From contig DATNPX010000034.1 in assembly GCA_036702975.1 (NCBI GenBank), positions 310,001 to 374,000 of the forward strand: 64,000 nucleotides of DNA, given 5' to 3'. This DNA is from DATNPX01 sp036702975. Its GTDB lineage: Bacteria > Cyanobacteriota > Vampirovibrionia > Obscuribacterales > Obscuribacteraceae. The notes under the pieces are model-generated. The model was not told the origin of the DNA and made no database searches. It saw nothing but the letters and a program-made list of their open reading frames with translations. Position numbers and translations under genes: made by a program. Below are positions 57,995 through 64,000 of the stretch, piece after piece. Within the stretch, counting starts at the first letter, position 1, and each line of letters begins with the position of its first letter.

Positions 57995-60337
57995 ATGAGT
58001 TCAGTTTTTAGAAACAGCAATCCACCAGAGCCGGGAAGAGGCGAAGGTCAACCCGGTCAAACGAGCAAAGACGAGAGCGAAAATCGCTTGCCAGTTGTGG
58101 AACGCCGCTTCGAAAACTCGACTGCGATTCGCTATCGAATCGTGCACCGACTTCCCGGGCGGCTGCGTATCCGTGTTTCCAACCTGCGCGACGACTCTGT
58201 ACGTGCAAGTTCATGCCTCATGCAGCTTGGAAATATTGAAGGCGTTCAGGAAGTGCGCACGGTTTTCGCCTGCGCCAGTGCCGTTATCATCTACGATGCT
58301 GAGGTTGTTAGCGAACAGACTATCATCGAATGTCTAAACCAACTGGAGTATGCCAGCGACGGAGGTTACTCTCAGTTGCCGGAACGGCGCTCAGAACCAG
58401 GTTTTGTTGGACGGGCGTTGCATAAAGTTTTGAATTTCCTGGACGACATTCTGCCCGGAAGCGTGCAACTGGCACTTGGTGCTCTGGCTTTTGGAACAGC
58501 TGTCGCCCAAGCTCCTTTGTGGATATCGAGAGTCTGCTTAGGACTTTCGGTCGCTCCGATTGCCAGCCGAGCCCTGCGCACAATCAACGACGAGCAAAAA
58601 TTCGGTGTGGACGCGCTCGATGGAATAGCCGCTGGTTTGATGCTGGTGAACGACAGATTAATCGAAGCAGGCTTTATGACTCTATTGATCGCATTGGGTG
58701 AATTCATTCGCGAACGCACAGCACGCCGTTGTGAAAAGATAGTCAACGACTTGCTCGGTCTCTCAGGGCGCTCAGCCTGGCTGATCAAGGGTAATAAACG
58801 AGTGTGCATTCCTGCCGACGAAGTGAAAGTCGGCGAAGTGGTTGCCGTTTATCCCGGAGATATGGTGCCGGTTGACGGCACCGTAATTAGTGGCGACGCG
58901 GCCATCGATCAATCAAAAATGACGGGAGAATCGATTCCGGTCGAAGTAAAAGTCGGCGACAAAGTGATGGCTGCAACTGTAGTTGTCGAAGGTCGAATAA
59001 ATGTTCGCTGCGAAGCCACAGGCTCTCAAACCAAAGCCGGCCTGGTGCTCGAGTGCATAGCAGACGCACCTATTCACGAAACTAAGATTCAAAACTACGC
59101 ATCAGTTGTAGCAGACAAAATGGTGATACCAATATTTGCCTCTGCGGCACTGTGCTTCGCCCTTACAAGAAACCACTTGCGACTCATGAGCATGTTGATA
59201 TTCGATTTCAGCACAGGCATCAGAATTGCTGCACCAACTGCGGTGCTGGCATCAATGCACAGAGCCGGGCGCCGAGGCATTTTAGTTAAGAGCGGAGCAA
59301 CTCTAGAGCAGTTAGCTGCCGTAAACGCGATTGTTTTCGATAAAACAGGAACACTCACTTCGGGCGAACCGAAGGTTATGCAAGTAATTAGTTTCACCGA
59401 ACGCACGACAGATGAAATATTGACGCTTGCTGCAGGCGTCGAACAACGGCTGCATCACCCCGCATCACGAGCGATTGTGAAAGCGGCGTTGGCGAAAGGA
59501 TTGACCGTACCGGACCGCGCGACATCTAAGTTCGTGCGCGGCATGGGAGTGAAGGCGACAATCGCTGGTCTTGAAGTAACTGTCGGCAGCAGACGAATGA
59601 TGGAAGCGGAGAATGTCGACATCTCGGAAGCACGCGCCTCCGAAACTCAAGCTACAGCATTAGGCGAATCTATCGCCTTTGTTGCCATCGACAACAAGTT
59701 TGCAGGGCTGATTCGCTACAGCGACCAGATGCGACCGGAAGTAGCGGATGCAATCACCAAATTGAAACGACTTGGGGTCAAGAAACTGGTTATGTCTACA
59801 GGCGATAGCGAAGCTGCAGCTCAACGAATTGCCGAAGCCTGTGGCATCAGAGAAGTAATGTCGCGCGCCTTCCCAGAACAAAAAGCGGAACTAGTCAAAC
59901 GCCTGAAATCAGAAGGCTATACAGTCGCTGTTATCGGTGACGGAATCAATGATTCTCCAGCCCTTGCGCATGCGGATGTGGCCATCTCACTGCATGGTGG
60001 CACCGAAGCAGCACGGCACAGTGCAAACATAGTGCTAACCGACGATGACTTGCGGCGGCTGCCAGAGGCTGTTCAGATAGCGCGCAGTGCTATGGACTTA
60101 GTGAGACAGAACCTGACACTGGCTGTGGTGCCCAATAGTTCAGGACTCGGGCTTGCTGCATTTGGCCTTATCGGCCCGGCCGGAGCGACGTTGCTTAATA
60201 ACGGATCGGCTATTGCGGCAGCCATGAACAGCCTGCGACCACTTTACGTAAATAACTGGTCTCAAAATGAACCGGAGAGAGAGAAGACTCCGGCTCTGGC
60301 GGTGCGAAACACACCAGCGGCAGGAGCTACAAGTTAG
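57995..60337 (+). CDS. P1B-like metal P-type ATPase lacking the CPC motif
   Basis: A 780-aa pump. The N-terminus has an HMA2-type fold (YRIVHRLPGRLRIRVSNLRD) with no C-x-x-C. The actuator motif MTGESIPVEV, phosphorylation motif FDKTGTLTSG (Asp449), HP dipeptide (HHPASRAI) and hinge GDGINDSPALAHADV are all intact, so it hydrolyses ATP. The membrane metal motif, normally C-P-C in helix 6, reads RIAAPTAVLA (about residue 413), so both Cys are Ala-type residues and soft-metal binding by thiolates is unlikely. It belongs to the DUF5132/HMA2-associated group of unknown substrate. Confidence 0.92.
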   Translation: MSSVFRNSNPPEPGRGEGQPGQTSKDESENRLPVVERRFENSTAIRYRIVHRLPGRLRIRVSNLRDDSVRASSCLMQLGNIEGVQEVRTVFACASAVIIYDAEVVSEQTIIECLNQLEYASDGGYSQLPERRSEPGFVGRALHKVLNFLDDILPGSVQLALGALAFGTAVAQAPLWISRVCLGLSVAPIASRALRTINDEQKFGVDALDGIAAGLMLVNDRLIEAGFMTLLIALGEFIRERTARRCEKIVNDLLGLSGRSAWLIKGNKRVCIPADEVKVGEVVAVYPGDMVPVDGTVISGDAAIDQSKMTGESIPVEVKVGDKVMAATVVVEGRINVRCEATGSQTKAGLVLECIADAPIHETKIQNYASVVADKMVIPIFASAALCFALTRNHLRLMSMLIFDFSTGIRIAAPTAVLASMHRAGRRGILVKSGATLEQLAAVNAIVFDKTGTLTSGEPKVMQVISFTERTTDEILTLAAGVEQRLHHPASRAIVKAALAKGLTVPDRATSKFVRGMGVKATIAGLEVTVGSRRMMEAENVDISEARASETQATALGESIAFVAIDNKFAGLIRYSDQMRPEVADAITKLKRLGVKKLVMSTGDSEAAAQRIAEACGIREVMSRAFPEQKAELVKRLKSEGYTVAVIGDGINDSPALAHADVAISLHGGTEAARHSANIVLTDDDLRRLPEAVQIARSAMDLVRQNLTLAVVPNSSGLGLAAFGLIGPAGATLLNNGSAIAAAMNSLRPLYVNNWSQNEPEREKTPALAVRNTPAAGATS

Positions 60338-60382
60338 GAGCGGCAAGTTAGAACTGTCCTTAAGATTTAGAAAGAGACGACA

Positions 60383-61294
60383 ATGACAGAAAATCCCGTA
60401 AAACTCTCCGACTACAAAGTCGCCTATCTCGGCATGGGCATAATGGGGGCAGCCATGGCTGCCAATTTGGCACGCAAGGGTTGCCAGGTATCGGTGTGGA
60501 ACCGAACGGCAAACCGGCCGGGAGTTGTGGTCGCTTCTGAGGCGGGGGCGCAAGTATGCGCCACCATAGCTGATGCGGTGAAAGATGCGAAGTATATCTT
60601 TAGTTGCGTCAGCGATAGAAAAGACGTCGAGCATGTGCTCACCGGCCCCGGGGGCGTAAGCGAACATGCCCCAAAGGGAGCGGTTGTTATTGATACCAGC
60701 ACCATCGGTCCACAAGCAGCGATGAATCTGTATGAAACATTGAAGCAAGCGGGCTTGCGCTTTCTTGACGCACCGGTTACAGGCGGAGATATCGGAGCAA
60801 AAAACGGTACTCTCGTAATCATGGTTGGTGGCGAAGAGGCAGACTTCAAAGACGCAGAACCGCTTTTTCAGTGCATAGGAAAATCAGCTACGTGGTGCGG
60901 TGCGGCAGGTAGCGGACAAGCATTGAAGTTATGCAACCAGATCTTTTGCGCCGCTAATATGCTCGGGCTTTGCGAAGCATACGCACTGGCTAAAAACTTC
61001 AATTTAGACCTCAACCTCTTGCCTGATGTTTTGGGCGCAGGAGCAGGTGGTTCATGGGCTCTACAGAATCTCGGTCCGAAAATCGCCAAATCAGATCTTG
61101 CACCAGGCTTCCGCATTGAAGATATGCTGAAGGACTTAAGGCTTGTACAAGAGAACAGCAACGGACAGCTCTCATTGCAAGCGACTCAACTTGCTGAAGA
61201 GAAATTTCAAGAAGCGAAACAAATTGGTGGCACTAACCTTGGCACGCAGGCGATGAAGCTAGCTTACGAAAAACAGACGGCAACGAAGAACTGA
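60383..61294 (+). CDS. NAD(P)-dependent beta-hydroxyacid dehydrogenase
   Basis: A 303-aa enzyme of the 3-hydroxyisobutyrate dehydrogenase/GLYR family. The Rossmann motif VAYLGMGIMGAAMAANLARKG opens it (Asn-Arg after the second strand, NRTANRPG, favours NADP). Then come VVIDTSTIGP, LRFLDAPVTGGDIGAKNGTLVIM (substrate loop) and SGQALKLCNQIF with the catalytic Lys. The helical C-terminal domain ends MLKDLRLVQENSNGQLSLQA. It reduces or oxidises a small beta-hydroxy acid or semialdehyde. It lies 45 bp after the pump gene, perhaps by chance. Confidence 0.92.
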   Translation: MTENPVKLSDYKVAYLGMGIMGAAMAANLARKGCQVSVWNRTANRPGVVVASEAGAQVCATIADAVKDAKYIFSCVSDRKDVEHVLTGPGGVSEHAPKGAVVIDTSTIGPQAAMNLYETLKQAGLRFLDAPVTGGDIGAKNGTLVIMVGGEEADFKDAEPLFQCIGKSATWCGAAGSGQALKLCNQIFCAANMLGLCEAYALAKNFNLDLNLLPDVLGAGAGGSWALQNLGPKIAKSDLAPGFRIEDMLKDLRLVQENSNGQLSLQATQLAEEKFQEAKQIGGTNLGTQAMKLAYEKQTATKN

Positions 61295-61307
61295 TTGAGT
61301 CCTGAAA

Positions 61308-62441
61308 TCAGTTACTATTACTTTGTCTTCGGAGCCAACCACCGTTAGCGGATGGTCGCTGGAAAGCCTGTGCTGAAGAACCATTAGACTGGATGCCGCC
61401 AAGGCTAGCCTTTTGCCCAAATTTTGGATACTTCTGATAGAACGCCGCAGTCGTCGCCGCTGGTAGCTTCCGGAGTTTGTCGTTCAACTTGATCAGGGCA
61501 CCAGGCGTCAACGTGTTCAGCATCCGCTGCTCTTCTGATATATCCACGTGGTTGGCGTTAAGGATACTGATTGCGTCCATAACTGCGTGATGTCCTTTAG
61601 TTGGCAATATGGACTCACCAGCAAGCGGTTTGTTTGTGGCATTTCTGGGTGCAGGTCTACCAGGACCGCGCACTGAGCGACCATTTGCTGCCTGTCGTGC
61701 AGACTCGAGCATCTGACGTTGGGTTTCTATGGCATTGAATATAGTCTGCAAATTCTTTTTCACGGTTGCCGGATCACCGGAGGCAACAGCAGATTCATTT
61801 TCCTGAAAAAGGGCCTCCGTCTTTTCGGTGTTTGCGCCTACCCTTTTAAGCGCCTCAATTTCGGCAAGCGCGCGTTGGCGGTCAGCTTTGAAAATTCCCG
61901 GCACCACTTGCGCTCCTTGAGCTTCTGCGTCCATTCCGCCAGCCGGGCTAGAGCCAGAAACCGCGGAACCTCCTGTCGTTTTGGTCAAATCCAAACTCTT
62001 CAACAGCTCATTCTTATCAACAGTCCCCTTAGCATAGGCTTCGATCTCGATTCGTTTGACCACAAGCTGGTATGCAGGCTGGCCGCCCTCGGTGAACACA
62101 ATTTTGGTGCGCAAAAGCTTTGGCGCAAAGTCGAGCGCGCTTTTTGCTAGAAGAACAGCCTGTACTTTGGTCTGCTCCTCATTAAATTTGGAATCTTTCT
62201 CCGTTGTAACGACAAGCTCTTCCGGCTCTTTGTCGATTTTTAGAGAGTTGGCGGCGCTGACAACTTTTTCAGCCCGCAACTTATCTATCATCTCGTCTGT
62301 CGTCAGTTCATGAACTTTTGCAGGACCGGAAGAGTTGGCAGCAGACGCAAACGAGGGAGGAAAGAGCACGAGCATGAAAAACATGCATTCAGCAATCGGC
62401 AGAAACCGTTTGCGTTCAGGAATGCGATCATGCATATTCAT
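61308..62441 (-). CDS. secreted protein of unknown function
   Basis: The ATG at 62441 (377 aa) follows GAGGA; the frame opens at 62477. A signal peptide (PIAECMFFMLVLFPPSFASA) is clear. The first half contains a conserved-looking segment with repeated acidic/basic helices (ELTTDEMIDKLRAEKVVSAA; VQAVLLAKSALDFAPKLLRT) and a central helix (QRALAEIEALKRVGANTEKT). The C-terminal third is Asn/Pro/Gly-rich. I see no enzymatic motif and cannot name a family. Convergent with the dehydrogenase gene. Confidence 0.6.
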   Translation of the reverse strand: MNMHDRIPERKRFLPIAECMFFMLVLFPPSFASAANSSGPAKVHELTTDEMIDKLRAEKVVSAANSLKIDKEPEELVVTTEKDSKFNEEQTKVQAVLLAKSALDFAPKLLRTKIVFTEGGQPAYQLVVKRIEIEAYAKGTVDKNELLKSLDLTKTTGGSAVSGSSPAGGMDAEAQGAQVVPGIFKADRQRALAEIEALKRVGANTEKTEALFQENESAVASGDPATVKKNLQTIFNAIETQRQMLESARQAANGRSVRGPGRPAPRNATNKPLAGESILPTKGHHAVMDAISILNANHVDISEEQRMLNTLTPGALIKLNDKLRKLPAATTAAFYQKYPKFGQKASLGGIQSNGSSAQAFQRPSANGGWLRRQSNSN

Positions 62442-62550
62442 TGCAGGTCCTCGCCGGTAGAAACGTGCAAGCGTCATACTGGATTTTTCGTACCCAAAAA
62501 AGTATCCTTGACCACCCTATCATTTAGATTGTGGAGATTTCGCGCAGTAA

Positions 62551-63582
62551 GTGGCAATCGAGCTGATAAAACTAACCGACCGAGGACTCTATTGCGAGCC
62601 TGGAGATTTCTACATCGATCCATGGAAATCCGTTCGCAGTGCCGTCATTACGCATGCGCATTCCGACCACGCGCGCATCGGCAGCGATAAGTATCTTACC
62701 GTAGAAAGCGGAAAATATATTCTGCGAAGTCGACTAGGGGAAGATGCAAAAATCGAATGCCTTCCGTACGGAGACGCAGTGGAAATCAACGGCGTCAAGC
62801 TCTCGTTTCATCCGGCTGGTCATGTTCTTGGTTCGGCGCAAGTTCGACTTGAGTACAAGGGCGAGATTTGGGTTGCATCTGGCGATTACAAACTCGAAAA
62901 AGATGCAACCTGTGCGCCATTTGAGCCACTTTCCTGTCATACGTTCATTACAGAATCCACATTTGGCTTGCCAATCTATCGCTGGCTCCCCGAATGTCAG
63001 ATATTTTCGCAAATCAATGACTGGTGGCAAAAGAACAAGGAAAACGGCAAAGCCAGCCTGCTCTACGGATATGCCTTGGGCAAAAGCCAGAGGCTCTTGA
63101 GCGGTCTCGAGCCAAGCATCGGACCCATCTTTGCCCATGGTGCAGTTCAAAATGTCAACGAACGATACACACAAAGTGGTGTGAAACTTCCAGAAACCAG
63201 GTATGTAGGAGAGATGCCCAAAGGAACTAACTTCGCCGGCAGCATCATACTTGCACCGCCTTCGGCTCATGGTTCGCCCTGGACGCGCCAATTCGGCCCG
63301 ACTTCTACGGCGTTTGCATCTGGCTGGATGCGAATTCGCGGAACGCGCAGACGAAAGTCAGTCGATCGCGGATTTGCACTATCTGATCATGCTGATTGGA
63401 ACGGACTGAATCAGGCCATCAAAGCAACAGGGGCGCAGAGAGTTATCGTCACACACGGTTACGCCAATGAGCTAGTGCGCTGGCTTCGCGGGAACGGTCT
63501 ACAAGCCTCGACTATGCGCACTGAATATGAAGGCGAGCTAGAAGAGGTCACATCTGCTTCCGCGGGCGAGGAGGCAGACTAG
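62551..63582 (+). CDS. ligase-associated MBL-fold DNA exonuclease
   Basis: A 343-aa metallo-beta-lactamase-fold protein with a GTG start. It has VITHAHSDHARIGSDKYLTV (HxHxDH zinc motif), HPAGHVLGSAQVRLE, WVASGDYKLE (metal Asp), FITESTFGLPIYRW, and the late SDHADWNGL and IVTHGYANELVRWL His motifs. This matches the exonuclease that is always encoded beside an ATP-dependent DNA ligase; the pair acts in DNA repair together with a Lhr-type helicase in many bacteria. Its TAG stop directly abuts the ligase ATG, showing co-translation. Confidence 0.93.
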   Translation: MAIELIKLTDRGLYCEPGDFYIDPWKSVRSAVITHAHSDHARIGSDKYLTVESGKYILRSRLGEDAKIECLPYGDAVEINGVKLSFHPAGHVLGSAQVRLEYKGEIWVASGDYKLEKDATCAPFEPLSCHTFITESTFGLPIYRWLPECQIFSQINDWWQKNKENGKASLLYGYALGKSQRLLSGLEPSIGPIFAHGAVQNVNERYTQSGVKLPETRYVGEMPKGTNFAGSIILAPPSAHGSPWTRQFGPTSTAFASGWMRIRGTRRRKSVDRGFALSDHADWNGLNQAIKATGAQRVIVTHGYANELVRWLRGNGLQASTMRTEYEGELEEVTSASAGEEAD

Positions 63583-64000
63583 ATGAAAGCATTCACACAA
63601 CTCTATACTGCTCTCGACGAGACGACTAAAACAAATCAAAAAATCGCCGCCCTTACAGATTATTTTGAGAAAGCAACACCTGCAGATGCAGCCTGGGCGA
63701 TTTATTTTCTGACGGGGCGAAAACCGAAACAGCTCGTTCAGACACCAAAAGTAGTGGCGTGGGGAATCGAATACGCGGGAATTCCTGAGTGGCTCTTCGC
63801 TGAATGTTATGACGCCATCGGAGACCTGGCAGAGACTATAGCTCTATTGCTGCCGGACAAAGAACAATCGACATCAGAATCGCTGACTTATTGGGTGCAG
63901 GAAAAGCTCCTAAAACTCAAGCAATTGCCGGAAGTCCAACAGAAAGAACTCATGTTAAACGCCTGGCAAGAACTAGATCAAAACCAGAGATATATCTGGA
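63583..64000 (+). CDS. ATP-dependent DNA ligase, N-terminal part (cut by window end)
   Basis: 139 codons are visible before the window ends. They read as the N-terminal helical DNA-binding domain of bacterial ATP-dependent ligases: MKAFTQLYTALDETTKTNQK, AWAIYFLTGRKPKQLVQTP, GIPEWLFAECYDAIGDLAET. The adenylation motif (K-x-D-G) must lie past the edge. ATG follows the exonuclease stop without a gap, which is the usual arrangement of this repair pair. Confidence 0.88.
   Translation, partial: MKAFTQLYTALDETTKTNQKIAALTDYFEKATPADAAWAIYFLTGRKPKQLVQTPKVVAWGIEYAGIPEWLFAECYDAIGDLAETIALLLPDKEQSTSESLTYWVQEKLLKLKQLPEVQQKELMLNAWQELDQNQRYIW

Overview
The window reads as a free-living bacterium from the non-photosynthetic sister lineage of Cyanobacteria (Melainabacteria/Vampirovibrionia, most like the Obscuribacterales). 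This is an inference from gene content: a cyanobacterial-style group 2 sigma factor, many TPR proteins, GspE-N-terminal-like repeat proteins, a Hanks-type Ser/Thr kinase and Tad-type pseudopilins. No rRNA, tRNA or marker gene is present to prove it.

About 1-33 kb is a stress/dormancy island. It holds six Hsp20 chaperones, four universal-stress-protein genes (six Usp domains), a mini-DnaK made of the extreme N-terminus joined to the C-terminal lid, a group 2 sigma factor, a rubredoxin-phosphoribosyltransferase-erythromycin-esterase-Usp operon, a HAD phosphatase/ATPase fusion, a beta-CASP nuclease, an acetyl-CoA hydrolase/CoA-transferase, a VIT-family transporter, a peroxiredoxin fold without its peroxidatic cysteine, and a cytoplasmic avidin-like protein. 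A 16-bp palindrome, TCATCC-N4-GGATGA, lies 109-132 bp upstream of a usp, two hsp20 genes and the peroxiredoxin-like gene, and 240 bp upstream of a third hsp20. It is the best candidate for a common operator. An intact IS1595-family element with an 8-bp target duplication sits in this island. A short structured RNA with its own terminator lies beside the mini-DnaK.

About 33-43 kb is more ordinary: a leuA gene behind a complete leucine attenuator (leader peptide with nine Leu codons and three mutually pairing segments), an MFS exporter, a four-gene Tad-like/TPR operon, and a TetR regulator with an NmrA-type oxidoreductase, both carrying near-identical long palindromic operators. A 10-bp-period tandem repeat follows.

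About 43-46 kb encodes a Family 2A encapsulin shell and its cargo cysteine desulfurase, which carries a very long disordered N-terminal targeting region. Next come a degenerate peroxiredoxin, a sodium/solute symporter operon with SSB, a four-repeat GspE-N/TPR protein, a TPR protein with an overlapping Ser/Thr kinase, a NarL-type response regulator and two tandem FKBP isomerases. From 57 kb a metal P-type ATPase operon follows a structured leader; its transporter lacks the usual CPC motif. The window ends with an oxidoreductase, a secreted protein and a DNA-ligase-associated exonuclease abutting an ATP-dependent DNA ligase that is cut by the window edge.
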